Below are positions 15,366 through 23,419 of a DNA stretch of 64,000 bases, one piece after another; the first letter of the stretch is position 1, and every line of letters begins with the position of its first letter. The stretch comes from Roseovarius aestuariivivens. Lineage in GTDB: Bacteria; Pseudomonadota; Alphaproteobacteria; Rhodobacterales; Rhodobacteraceae. The DNA lies in contig NZ_SJEY01000009.1 of assembly GCF_004761875.1 (NCBI RefSeq), positions 117,726 to 181,725 on the forward strand, given 5' to 3'. The translations under genes and the position numbers were made by a program. The notes under the pieces were generated by a model. The model worked only from the letters and a program-made list of their open reading frames with translations, was not told the DNA's origin and ran no database searches.

Positions 15366-16474
15366 CCGGGCCGACCCGATCCTGCGCGCGGTAGCCGGGT
15401 CAGGCCGGTCTGGGCCATGGCGATGCTGAGCTCGTCGCTCAGCACATCGAAGAGACGCGCGAGGCCTCCCTCGCCGGCGGCGGCGATGGCGAATTGAAAG
15501 GGACGGCCCAGAAAGGTGAAATCCGCGCCCTGATGCAGCGCCTTGAGCACGTCCTCGCCCGACCTGAGGCCGCTGTCGTAGAAAAGCGGAAACGCCGCCC
15601 CGACCGCGTCGCGGATCGCGGCCAGCGCGGTGATCGGCGCGGGCGCGCTTTCAAGCTGGCGCGCGCCGTGGCTGGACACCTGAATGGCGTCGACGCCCGC
15701 CGATTTGAGGCGGCGCGCATCGTCGGGATCGAGCACGCCCTTGACCACGAGCTTTCCCGGCCAGGCGTCGCGCAGGCGCGCGAGCGTGTCCCAATCGGCG
15801 CGCGCGCGGCTTTCCGTGCGGTCAAAGGTAAAGCCCGGTGTTTGGAAATTCGCCATTTCCGGACGCCCGTGAAAGAGCGTGGACAGCGACCAGCGGGGAT
15901 GGCAGGCGAAGTCGAAGACCTGACGCGGGCCAAGGCGGAAGGGCATCTTGAAACCGTGGCGCAGTTCACGCGGGCGGCGGCCCACCTCGGGCACATCGAC
16001 CGTCAGCACGAGCGTCTCGTAGCCCGCGGCAATCGCGCGCTCGACCAGTTTGAACGAGCCGGTCCCGTCACCGGAAAAGTAAAGCTGGAACCAGGCGTGG
16101 CCTTCGGCGACTTCGAGGATCTTTTCCATCGGCGTGGAGGCGACGGTGGAGACGCCGTGCGGGATGGCATGCCGCGCCGCCAGCCGGGCCAGCATGAGAT
16201 CCGCGCCCGGCGCGGAAAGGTTGCACATGCCCATCGGCGCGATGCCGAAGGGGCGTGACACGGAGCGGCCCCAGAGCGTCGTTTCAAGTGACCGTTGGCT
16301 GACATCGGTCAGGATGCGCGGGCGCAGCGTGAGCGCATCGAGCGCCGCGCGATTGCGCGCCGCGCCGGTCTCTTCGCCCGCCGCGCCGTCGATATAGTCG
16401 AACACCATCCACGGCAGGCGCCGCCGCGCGAGGCGGCGCGCGTCGCCGGTGCTGTGGATGCGGCTGGCGGTCAT
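15362..16474 (-). CDS. FMN-dependent alpha-hydroxy-acid dehydrogenase (lactate dehydrogenase family)
   Basis: A 370-residue enzyme of the LldD/glycolate-oxidase family. Seen are the N-terminal YIDGAAGEE region, PFGIAPMGMCNL, WFQLYFS, LTVDVPEVGRR, the catalytic-base region VSSHGARQLESAPAP (His-Gly-x-Arg) and the flavin-phosphate loop YDSGLRSGEDVLKAL. It oxidises a 2-hydroxy acid to a 2-keto acid. It is the last gene of the operon, starting 8 bases after the USP stop. In this context its substrate may be a 2-hydroxy acid made by the upstream dehydrogenases (for instance 3-sulfolactate), but lactate or another acid is equally possible. ATG 16474 was chosen over an upstream extension that would run into the USP gene. 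Confidence 0.85.
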   Translation of the reverse strand: MTASRIHSTGDARRLARRRLPWMVFDYIDGAAGEETGAARNRAALDALTLRPRILTDVSQRSLETTLWGRSVSRPFGIAPMGMCNLSAPGADLMLARLAARHAIPHGVSTVASTPMEKILEVAEGHAWFQLYFSGDGTGSFKLVERAIAAGYETLVLTVDVPEVGRRPRELRHGFKMPFRLGPRQVFDFACHPRWSLSTLFHGRPEMANFQTPGFTFDRTESRARADWDTLARLRDAWPGKLVVKGVLDPDDARRLKSAGVDAIQVSSHGARQLESAPAPITALAAIRDAVGAAFPLFYDSGLRSGEDVLKALHQGADFTFLGRPFQFAIAAAGEGGLARLFDVLSDELSIAMAQTGLTRLPRAGSGRPG

Positions 16475-16482
16475 CCCGGGGC

Positions 16483-16896
16483 TCAGCCCTCGTCGCGCCA
16501 GACATGCACCGCGCAATGGGCGTGGCGCACCACGCGGCTGGCGGTGGACCCGATGAAGAAATCGCGCATGCCGGGCTTGTGCGAGCCGATCACGATGCAA
16601 TCCACGCCGGCCTCGGCGGCGAAATCGATGATCGAGCGGGCGGTATGGCCACGGATCATCTTGGGCGTGACATGGGGCGTGGCCTTGAGTTTCTCGGTGA
16701 GGGTCGCTTCGGCTTTCTTGTAGGCGGCCTTGACCACATCATCGTCGAGATAGGCGCTGGCCGAGCCTTGCGGCGACTCGTAGACATGCAGCGCGATGAT
16801 CTCGCCGCCGGGGTCCAGCAGCGCCTCGGCGATGCGCAGGGTTTGCGGCGAGAGCCCGTGATCGAGCGCCATGCCAACGAGGATTTTCTTGTACAT
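16483..16896 (-). CDS. Universal stress protein, single UspA domain
   Basis: A 137-residue UspA protein. It opens YKKILVGMALDHG and closes with the ATP-binding loop VIGSHKPGMRDFFIGSTASRVV (Gly-x2-Gly-x9-Gly-Ser), so it belongs to the nucleotide-binding branch. Single Usp genes are commonly embedded in TRAP transporter operons, where the protein is thought to bind or tune the transporter. GGAGGCAAGAG before the ATG gives a good ribosome binding site. Confidence 0.93.
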   Translation of the reverse strand: MYKKILVGMALDHGLSPQTLRIAEALLDPGGEIIALHVYESPQGSASAYLDDDVVKAAYKKAEATLTEKLKATPHVTPKMIRGHTARSIIDFAAEAGVDCIVIGSHKPGMRDFFIGSTASRVVRHAHCAVHVWRDEG

Positions 16897-16926
16897 CTCT
16901 TGCCTCCGTGAAGCGGGCCGGGCCGG

Positions 16927-17907
16927 TCAGGCCCAGGGATCGAGGATGAGTTTGGGTGCGGCGACGCGGCCGCCGCGCAAATCGGCGAAGGCCGCCGCGC
17001 CCTGCCCCAGGGGCCGCGTTTCGGCCCAGTCGAGCGGGCCAAGGCGACCGTCGAAAATCGCCTGCGCGGTGTCGCGGAAATCTTGTGCGGTGTAGGTGTA
17101 ACAGCCCAGGAACGTGATTTCCTGAAGAGTCATGCGGCGGATGTCGAGCCCGCCCTCGTCCTGACCCAGCCCAACATGGGCGATCACGCCGCCCGGCGCG
17201 ACCAGGCTTGAGGCGGTGGCGCGGGTGGTCCCGAAGCCGACCGCGTCGATCACCACCGGGAAGCTGCCCTGCGGCGCGGCCACACAGGGCAGCGCGCAGA
17301 CTTCGGACAGATAGGCGCGGCGGGCGTCGTTGGGCTCGGCCACGGTCACGTCCTTCACGCCCATGGCCTTGAGAGCGAGCGCGGCGGCAAGGCCGATGGC
17401 GCCGCCGCCGAGCACCAGCGCACGCGGGGCCGGCCAGTCACCCAGACGGGCAAGCGCCAACCGGACGGCGTGCCAGCTGACCGCCAGAGGCTCGGCCAGT
17501 GCGGCCTGGCTCAGGGGGACGTGGTCCGGCACGGTGACGAGGTTTTGCGCGGGCATGGTGACGAATTGCGCGAAGGCGCCTTCGCGCGGGGGCATCGAGA
17601 TGATCTGGCGGTTCGGGCAGATATTTTCGCGCCCCGAGGCGCAGGCGTGACAGGCGCCACAGGTGACGAGCGGGTTGATCGTGACACGTTCGCCGTCGCG
17701 CGCGCCGCCCTGGATGGTGCCGGCGGCCTCGTGCCCGAGAATGAGCGGCGCGGGGCGGCGGGCGTCGTGGCCGAGATAGGCATGCATGTCGGAGCCGCAA
17801 ATGCCCACCGCCTCGATCCGGATGAGGTGCTCGCCTTCGGCTGGCGTGGGATCTGGCCAGTCGCGCAGGGCGAGGGTTTCGATGTCCTCAAAAACGAGCG
17901 CCTTCAT
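16927..17907 (-). CDS. Zinc-dependent medium-chain alcohol dehydrogenase
   Basis: A 326-residue MDR enzyme. Catalytic zinc ligands lie in GICGSDMHAYLGHD and LGHEAAG; the structural zinc site CGACHACASGRENIC has all four cysteines. The NAD-binding region is LVLGGGAIGLAAALAL. It resembles polyol/threonine-type dehydrogenases. Its start overlaps the SDR stop by four bases (17904-17907). In the sulfopropanediol (hps) cluster a zinc dehydrogenase and an SDR together are reported to interconvert substrate stereoisomers; the same pairing here supports that role by analogy only. Confidence 0.87.
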   Translation of the reverse strand: MKALVFEDIETLALRDWPDPTPAEGEHLIRIEAVGICGSDMHAYLGHDARRPAPLILGHEAAGTIQGGARDGERVTINPLVTCGACHACASGRENICPNRQIISMPPREGAFAQFVTMPAQNLVTVPDHVPLSQAALAEPLAVSWHAVRLALARLGDWPAPRALVLGGGAIGLAAALALKAMGVKDVTVAEPNDARRAYLSEVCALPCVAAPQGSFPVVIDAVGFGTTRATASSLVAPGGVIAHVGLGQDEGGLDIRRMTLQEITFLGCYTYTAQDFRDTAQAIFDGRLGPLDWAETRPLGQGAAAFADLRGGRVAAPKLILDPWA

Positions 17908-18665
17908 TTCGCGGTGAACCCTCCGTCGACCATGAGGACCTGCCCGGTGACGTAAGCCGACGCCTCGGAGCACAGAAAGAGCAGCGGGCCGTCGAGATCG
18001 GCCATCTCGCCGTTCCGCCCGATGCAGGTTTGCGCCGCGTTGCGCGCGGCGCGCTCGGGGTCGGAAAAGACCGACTCGGTCAGTTCGGTCGGAAAAAAGC
18101 CGGGACCGATGGCGTTGGCGGTGATGCCGCTGCGCGACCATGCCTCGGCCATGGCGCGGGTCAGCTGGGCCACCCCCGCCTTGGCGGCGCCATAGGCGAT
18201 CCCGCCCGGGAAGGCGCGGGTGGTCTGCAGCGAGGCGAAATTGACGATGCGGCCCCATGCCTTGTCTTTCATGGCCGGCACGAGGGCCTGCGACAGAAAG
18301 AAGGGCGCGGTGAGGTTGAGGGCAAGAGTGGCGTCCCAGCCCTCTGGCGTGACGTCATCGGCAGGCTCACGCGTGTTGAGGCCGGCGGCGTGGACCACGA
18401 TATCGGGTGCGCCGAAGGGCGCGGAGATGGAGCGGACGAGATCGGGGATCGCGTCGCGGTTGGAGAGGTCGGCCGGCAGGCTTGCCGCGGCCGGGCCGAT
18501 CTCGGCCGCGAGCGCCTCGAGCGGCGCGGCGCGGCGGGCGAGGATCACCACCCTGGCCCCTGCCCCGGCCAGAACCCGGGCGGCGTGTTGGCCAAGGCCG
18601 GAACTGGCCCCGGTTATGCAGGCGACGCGGCCTGTCAGGTCGAACAGGCCGGCGGGATCAGCCAT
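17904..18665 (-). CDS. Short-chain dehydrogenase/reductase (SDR)
   Basis: A 253-residue classical SDR. The cofactor loop is CITGASSGLGQHAARVL, the active site is NFASLQTTRAFPGG followed by AYGAAKAG (Tyr-x3-Lys), and the C-terminal signature is YVTGQVLMVDGGF. It would oxidise or reduce a secondary alcohol with NAD(P). It starts eight bases inside the end of the HisD-like gene and overlaps the zinc dehydrogenase start, so the three dehydrogenases are translated as a coupled set. Confidence 0.9.
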   Translation of the reverse strand: MADPAGLFDLTGRVACITGASSGLGQHAARVLAGAGARVVILARRAAPLEALAAEIGPAAASLPADLSNRDAIPDLVRSISAPFGAPDIVVHAAGLNTREPADDVTPEGWDATLALNLTAPFFLSQALVPAMKDKAWGRIVNFASLQTTRAFPGGIAYGAAKAGVAQLTRAMAEAWSRSGITANAIGPGFFPTELTESVFSDPERAARNAAQTCIGRNGEMADLDGPLLFLCSEASAYVTGQVLMVDGGFTAK

Positions 18666-19965
18666 CGGCGCTGAGATCGAAATTCTCGCCCGGGAAATAC
18701 TTGGCGAGGCGCACGTCGGCGGCGCGCGCGTGGCCTTCCATGCCTTCGAGCCGCGCAATGCGCGCGGTGGCCTGCGCCACGGGTTTGGACCCTTCGCGGG
18801 TGGCGCGCTGCCAGGTGACGATCTTCATGTATTTGTGCACGCTGAGCCCGCCGGTATAGCTCGCGGCGCCGGAAGTGGGCAGCACGTGGTTGGTGCCCGC
18901 CGCCTTGTCGCCGTAGGACACGGTGGTTTCCTCGCCCAGGAAAAGCGAGCCATAGCAGGTGAGACGATCGAGCCACCAGTCGAGATCGGCGGCCTGCACG
19001 GTCAGGTGCTCGGGCGCGTAGGCGTCCGAGGTGGCGGCCATCTCTTCGCGGTCGGCGCAGAGGATCACCTCGGCATAGTCGCGCCAGGCGGCGAAGGCGT
19101 TGTCGCGGTTTACCTCGGGGAGGTCGTCGATGAGCGCCGGGACCAGCGTCATGACCTCTTCGGCCAGCGACCGGTTGTCGGTAACAAGCCAGACCGGCGA
19201 ATTGTAGCCATGCTCGGCCTGGCTGACGAGATCGGTCGCCACGATCTCGGGATCGGCGCCGCCATCGGCGAGAATGAGGCTGTCGGTGGGGCCGGCGATC
19301 ATGTCGATGCCGACGCGGCCGTAGAGGATGCGCTTGGCCTCGGCCACAAACTGGTTTCCTGGGCCCACGAGAATGTTGGCGCGCGGCAGGCCAAAGAGGC
19401 CGAAGGTCATCGACGCGATGCCCTGCACGCCGCCCATCGCGAGGATCTTGTCGGCCCCGGCGCGCTGTGCGGCGTAGACGATGGCGGGCGCGATGCCAAC
19501 GCCCGGGCGCGGTGGCGAGCAGGCGGTGATATGCCGGCAGCCCGCGACCTTGGCGGTGGTCACGGTCATGATCGCGCTGGCCACGTGGCTGTAGCGCCCG
19601 CCGGGCACGTAGCAGCCCACCGCATCCACCGGGATCGCCTTTTGCCCGGCAATGAGGCCCGGGACGATCTCGAGCTGCACGTCCGACACGGTGGCCTTCT
19701 GCGTTTCGGCAAAGCGGCGCACGTTGTCGTGTGCGAAATCGATATCGGCCTTGAGCTTGTCCGGCACCTGCGCGCAGGCCGCCGCGATGTCGTCGTCGTT
19801 CAGAAGGATCGCCCCCTCGTAGCCGTCGAAGCGCGCGGCGTATTCGAGTGCCTTGTCGTCTCCGCCCGCCTCGATATCGGCGAGGATGGACTTGACCGTT
19901 TCATGCACTTCCGAAGCGTCGGATTTCGCGGTCAGGGTGGCTTTCTTGAGGTATTCGCGCGTCAT
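18658..19965 (-). CDS. hpsN: HisD-family dehydrogenase, probable sulfopropanediol 3-dehydrogenase (HpsN-like)
   Basis: A 435-residue member of the histidinol dehydrogenase family. Conserved elements include VGCYVPGGRYSH, LVGPGNQFVAEAKR, DMIAGPTDSL, SQAEHGYNSP (zinc Gln/His), YAPEHLTVQ (catalytic Glu-His) and TSGAASYTGGLSVHKYMK. It lies in a catabolic operon with a TRAP transporter, an SDR and a zinc dehydrogenase rather than with his genes. That is the known arrangement of HpsN, which oxidises the terminal alcohol of 2,3-dihydroxypropane-1-sulfonate in two steps to sulfolactate. The specific substrate is therefore an inference from context; another polyol is possible. No sulfo-lyase gene is visible nearby. 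Confidence 0.75.
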   Translation of the reverse strand: MTREYLKKATLTAKSDASEVHETVKSILADIEAGGDDKALEYAARFDGYEGAILLNDDDIAAACAQVPDKLKADIDFAHDNVRRFAETQKATVSDVQLEIVPGLIAGQKAIPVDAVGCYVPGGRYSHVASAIMTVTTAKVAGCRHITACSPPRPGVGIAPAIVYAAQRAGADKILAMGGVQGIASMTFGLFGLPRANILVGPGNQFVAEAKRILYGRVGIDMIAGPTDSLILADGGADPEIVATDLVSQAEHGYNSPVWLVTDNRSLAEEVMTLVPALIDDLPEVNRDNAFAAWRDYAEVILCADREEMAATSDAYAPEHLTVQAADLDWWLDRLTCYGSLFLGEETTVSYGDKAAGTNHVLPTSGAASYTGGLSVHKYMKIVTWQRATREGSKPVAQATARIARLEGMEGHARAADVRLAKYFPGENFDLSADG

Positions 19966-19978
19966 GGCGGGCGGGGTC

Positions 19979-21307
19979 CTACTTGTAGATTTCCGGAAGA
20001 AGCGTCGTCGACAGGGCGGGCACATAGGCGATGAAGAGCACCACCACCAGCATGCACAGGACGAAGGGCACGGCCCGCGCGGCGATCTTGAGGATCGACT
20101 CGCCGGTGATGCCCGACACCACGAAGAGATTAAGCCCAAGCGGCGGCGTGATGAAGCCCACGCCCAGCGCGGTGATCATCATGATGCAGAACTGGATCTC
20201 GTTCATGCCGATATTGTCAGCCAAGGGTTTCAGGATCGGCGCGAGGATCACGATATTCGGCGTCGTTTCCATCACGCAGCCGGCGGCGATCAGGATGCCG
20301 ATCATCAAAAGGATGAGCACCCAAGGCTCGTCCGTGAGGCCGGTGACGGCGGTGACGAAGCCCTGCGGCACGCCCATGATCGCCAACGCCTCGGCCAGCG
20401 GGGCGGAGAAGGCGATGATGGGCAGGATAACACCGTTGACCTTGGCGGAGCTGACCAGCATGGCGGGGAAATCCGCGAAGGTGAGCGTGCGCAGGATGAA
20501 GCCCATGATGATGGTCACCACAACGGCGGTCGCACCCGCCTCGGTCGGCGTCAGGCGGCCCGAGAAGATGCCGTAGAAGATGATGCCGGGCACGATGAAG
20601 GCATACCAGCCCGAGCGCAGCGCGCGCCCCAGATTGCCGAGCCATTCGCCAAAGGACATGTTGCCGCCGCCCTCATAGGCGTAAAGGCGGTTCATGATGA
20701 TGTTGGTGACAAGGATCGACACGAGGATCGCCAGACCCGGGATCAGGGCCGCGAGAAAGAGCGTTGAGGCGGAGATGCCCAGCACGAGGCCGATGATGAT
20801 ATAGGCAATGGAGGGCGGGATCAGGATGCCGGTACAGGCGCCCGCCGCCACCAGCGCGCAGGCATAGGGGCGCGGATAGCCCGACTCGACCAGCCGGTCG
20901 ATGGTCATCCGGCCCACGGCAGCGGCGCCCGCCGCGTCAGAGCCCGAGATCGCGGCGAACATGCCGCAGACCAGCACTGTGGCCGACCCAAATCCGCCCT
21001 TGGCGAAACAGGTCAGCGCCTCGGCCACGTCGAGGAATTTTCGGGACAGCCCGGTTCGGACCAGCACGTCGCCGGTGAGGATGAAAAGCGGCACGGCGGT
21101 GAGCGCGAAGGCGTCGATCCCGGCAAAAAGGCTTTCGCCCACGAGGCTGAGCGGCAGGTCGCCAGACATCATCAGCATGAGGATCGCCGCCGAGCCGATG
21201 GCCGCCCAGACCGGCACCGCGAGTGCGATCAGCGCCACGAAGAGGATCACCGGAAGGTAGAAATCCCAGCCGAGCTCGACCGTTTGGTTCATCGTGTTCC
21301 AGAGCAT
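19979..21307 (-). CDS. TRAP transporter large permease (DctM family)
   Basis: A 442-residue protein with about 12-13 membrane helices. Typical DctM stretches include LVGESLFAGIDAFALTAVPLFI, SGSDAAGAAAVGRMTIDRLV and GFITPPLGLNLFVVSGI. It is the sodium-coupled translocating subunit. A GAAGG motif about ten bases upstream supports ATG 21307, and the gene begins 11 bases after the DctQ stop. Confidence 0.93.
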   Translation of the reverse strand: MLWNTMNQTVELGWDFYLPVILFVALIALAVPVWAAIGSAAILMLMMSGDLPLSLVGESLFAGIDAFALTAVPLFILTGDVLVRTGLSRKFLDVAEALTCFAKGGFGSATVLVCGMFAAISGSDAAGAAAVGRMTIDRLVESGYPRPYACALVAAGACTGILIPPSIAYIIIGLVLGISASTLFLAALIPGLAILVSILVTNIIMNRLYAYEGGGNMSFGEWLGNLGRALRSGWYAFIVPGIIFYGIFSGRLTPTEAGATAVVVTIIMGFILRTLTFADFPAMLVSSAKVNGVILPIIAFSAPLAEALAIMGVPQGFVTAVTGLTDEPWVLILLMIGILIAAGCVMETTPNIVILAPILKPLADNIGMNEIQFCIMMITALGVGFITPPLGLNLFVVSGITGESILKIAARAVPFVLCMLVVVLFIAYVPALSTTLLPEIYK

Positions 21308-21318
21308 GGGCCTAGCCT

Positions 21319-21831
21319 TCAGTCAAAGAGCTTGTCGCCCTCGAACACGGGCGTGCCGTACCGAAGGGATTGGAAATCGCGCCAGAACGACTGGCACAGG
21401 CGCCAGATCATGAGCGAGAAGCCCACCGGCAGGGCCATCAGGAACCAGACCTTGGAAATGCGCAGCCCGTCGGTGACCGAGCCGAACTTGGCCGAGACAT
21501 GCACGGATTCGAACGACCAGTAGAGCGCGATGATGGCCACCACGAACATCACCAGATCGCCCAGGATATAGATCAGCGCCTTGGTGCGCGGTCCGAGGTA
21601 ATGCATGATCACGTCGATGCGGATATGCGCGCGTTCCTTGACCGCCGCCGCCGCGCCGATCCAGGCGAGATAGATGAAGGAATAGCGCACGATCTCTTCG
21701 CCCCAGATCGAGGAATACGAGAAGATCTCGCGCCGGAGCACCTCGATCGCCATGGTGATAACGAGCATCACGTAGAAGACGAGCAGGAGCCAGCGTTCGG
21801 CGTCGCGGTCGATGAGGCGCAGCGTGGACAT
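21319..21831 (-). CDS. TRAP transporter small permease (DctQ family)
   Basis: A 170-residue protein with four membrane helices. Recognisable are the DctQ features EVLRREIFSYSSIWGEEIVRY, the IRIDVI loop and the last helix VWFLMALPVGFSLMIWRLCQ. It forms the membrane complex with DctM. ATG 21831 was chosen; an upstream in-frame extension to 21861 adds an unlikely N-terminus. Confidence 0.9.
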   Translation of the reverse strand: MSTLRLIDRDAERWLLLVFYVMLVITMAIEVLRREIFSYSSIWGEEIVRYSFIYLAWIGAAAAVKERAHIRIDVIMHYLGPRTKALIYILGDLVMFVVAIIALYWSFESVHVSAKFGSVTDGLRISKVWFLMALPVGFSLMIWRLCQSFWRDFQSLRYGTPVFEGDKLFD

Positions 21832-21871
21832 GGGCGTGCATCCGGTTTTTGGCGGGATCAACCCGGCGCTG

Positions 21872-21923
21872 GGGCGCCGGGGCCTTGGGCCAGAGGACGG
21901 CGCGGCAGATCCTCCGCCGCGCC
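21872..21923 (-). other. Two consecutive intercistronic hairpins between the binding-protein and small-permease genes
   Basis: GGCGCGGC (21899-21906) pairs with GCCGCGCC (21916-21923), and CCCGGCGC (21872-21879) pairs with GCGCCGGG (21884-21891). There is no T run, so these look like mRNA-stabilising or partial-attenuation structures. Such structures would raise binding-protein expression over that of the permeases. Confidence 0.5.
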
Positions 21924-21930
21924 AGCCCGG

Positions 21931-23079
21931 TCAGGCGTCGTGGACGTAGTATTTGCCCTGCGTGCTTGCGGCCTCTTCCAGCTTGGCGAAGGCGTCCATG
22001 GAGCCCGCGAGCTCGGTCTTGAACTCGTCCCATTCGGACCGCTGGTAGCCGCCTGCCTCTTTCCACTCGGCCAACTGGTCGTCGGTCAGCGAATGGAAGG
22101 CGACACCGGCCTTGCGCAGCTCGGCCATGGCGTAGGCGCGGGCGGACGGCACCTTGGCGAGGTTCTGGTGCGCGGTCATTTCGGCCGCCCACATGATGCC
22201 TTCCTGCACGTCGCCGGGCATGGAGTTGAACCACTCAAGGTTGCACGAATAAACCTGGCTGTCCGGCACGGCCTGGGTGAAGGTCACGTGGCTGAGGATG
22301 TCCTTGAAGCCGAAGACGTAGAGCGCGCCCACCGAAGGATCGAGCGCGTCAGCCACGCCCTGCTTGATCGCTGACGGCGTCTCGCCCCATGCGACCGGCG
22401 TGGGGTTGGCGCCGACCATGCGGTAATACTGCTGCAGCATCTTGGAGCCCGGCACGCGGAATTTGATTCCCGACAGATCCGCGGGGCTGATGACCGCGCC
22501 CGCGCCCCCCTTGCGCACAGCGATCACGCGCGGGTCGATGTTGACGTAAAAGAGCGCCTTGAATCCGTTGGCCTCGACCTTGGGGTGCACCTCGGCCTTC
22601 CAGTAGTCGGAATTCACGAGGTTTGTGAAGCGCTGGTTGGAGCCGCAGAGATAGGGCATGTTGATCAGGTCGACGGTGGACGCGAAGGGCGCGAAGTTGG
22701 ACAGCGAATGCTGCGCCGCCTGGATCGTACCGCCCTGCACCTTCTGCACGAGGCTACCCCCCGCGCCAAGCTGGCCGCCCGGGGCGAGCTTCACATAGAC
22801 CTTGCCGTTGGTGGCGTTCTGGATGTTTTCCTTCAGGTCAAGCTGCATGATCGGGTAGCTGCGCGAGGCGCCCAGCACATAGGCCGTGGCCACAGTCATC
22901 ACGTGATCGGCCGCCTTCTCGCGGTCGCGCTCTTCGTTGGCGGTTTGCGCCGCGGCCGGGCTCGACCAGAGCACGCCGCCGGCGCCCGCGACCATCGCGG
23001 CGGTGAACGCGCCCGTGGCCGACAGTTTCAGGAAATTCCGGCGCTCGGCTGAGGCCAGCTCCTCGTCATACTTATCCAT
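21931..23079 (-). CDS. Tat-exported TRAP substrate-binding protein (DctP family)
   Basis: A 382-residue protein with a Tat signal (SAERRNFLKLSATGAF; cleavage near AAAQT). The DctP fold is indicated by GGSLVQKVQGGTIQAAQHSL, the IKFRVPGSKMLQQYYRMVGA segment with its conserved arginine, and PVAWGETPSAIKQGVADALD. The arginine typically binds a substrate carboxylate or, by inference here, a sulfonate. GGGAGGAAAAAG precedes the ATG. It is the first transporter gene of the operon, 21 bases downstream of the small membrane gene. Confidence 0.92.
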   Translation of the reverse strand: MDKYDEELASAERRNFLKLSATGAFTAAMVAGAGGVLWSSPAAAQTANEERDREKAADHVMTVATAYVLGASRSYPIMQLDLKENIQNATNGKVYVKLAPGGQLGAGGSLVQKVQGGTIQAAQHSLSNFAPFASTVDLINMPYLCGSNQRFTNLVNSDYWKAEVHPKVEANGFKALFYVNIDPRVIAVRKGGAGAVISPADLSGIKFRVPGSKMLQQYYRMVGANPTPVAWGETPSAIKQGVADALDPSVGALYVFGFKDILSHVTFTQAVPDSQVYSCNLEWFNSMPGDVQEGIMWAAEMTAHQNLAKVPSARAYAMAELRKAGVAFHSLTDDQLAEWKEAGGYQRSEWDEFKTELAGSMDAFAKLEEAASTQGKYYVHDA

Positions 23080-23100
23080 CTTTTTCCTCCCTAAAGACCT

Positions 23101-23286
23101 TCAGCCGCCGTTCTTGTTTTTTCGGTCAGCCTCTTTTTTCAGAATTGCCACGACAAACAGGATCGATGCCGCGAACAGTACCAGCATTTCGCCCACATCC
23201 CCAAGGAACGCCGCCCCCGCGAACGCGCCCAGCGCGACATTGGCGAAGTAGATCACGAAGACGATGGCGGAACCGGCGAGAAACAT
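23101..23286 (-). CDS. Small two-helix membrane protein heading the TRAP operon
   Basis: A 61-residue protein with two hydrophobic helices (FLAGSAIVFVIYFANVALGAF and MLVLFAASILFVVAIL) and a basic tail KKEADRKNKNGG. It is the first gene after the palindromic operator at 23321-23336. Small DUF-type membrane proteins of this size head several roseobacter TRAP operons; its role may be to assist the transporter. A weak AGGGGCAT context precedes the ATG. Confidence 0.65.
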   Translation of the reverse strand: MFLAGSAIVFVIYFANVALGAFAGAAFLGDVGEMLVLFAASILFVVAILKKEADRKNKNGG

Positions 23287-23306
23287 GCGGATGCCCCTGA
23301 AAGAAT

Positions 23307-23352
23307 CGCTTGCCAGATCAATGTAAGCGCTTACATGATCGTCTGGCAAGCG
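23307..23352. promoter_or_regulatory. LacI-type operator nested in an outer inverted repeat
   Basis: The core ATGTAAGCGCTTACAT (23321-23336) is a perfect 16-bp palindrome with the central CG step and half-site spacing of LacI/GalR operators. It is flanked by a perfect 11-bp inverted repeat, CGCTTGCCAGA (23307-23317) and TCTGGCAAGCG (23342-23352), whose centre is offset by one base from the core. The element lies 34 bp upstream of the operon's first ATG and 68 bp upstream of the divergent LacI-family gene, so it probably controls both directions. Confidence 0.8.
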
Positions 23353-23419
23353 CCGTGATCCGGCCCGAGGCCCCCCGCCCGCAGCCGGATGCCCGCCGCT
23401 GGCGGAGGGGAGATGACCG

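Noticed and set aside
18658..19965. Histidine-biosynthetic histidinol dehydrogenase
   Set aside because: The gene sits in a TRAP/dehydrogenase catabolic operon with no his genes, matching the HpsN-type context rather than histidine synthesis.
18220..20034. 604-codon open frame on the plus strand
   Set aside because: It is opposite the SDR and HpsN-like genes, which have complete catalytic motifs; the frame has no ribosome binding site and mirror-type composition.
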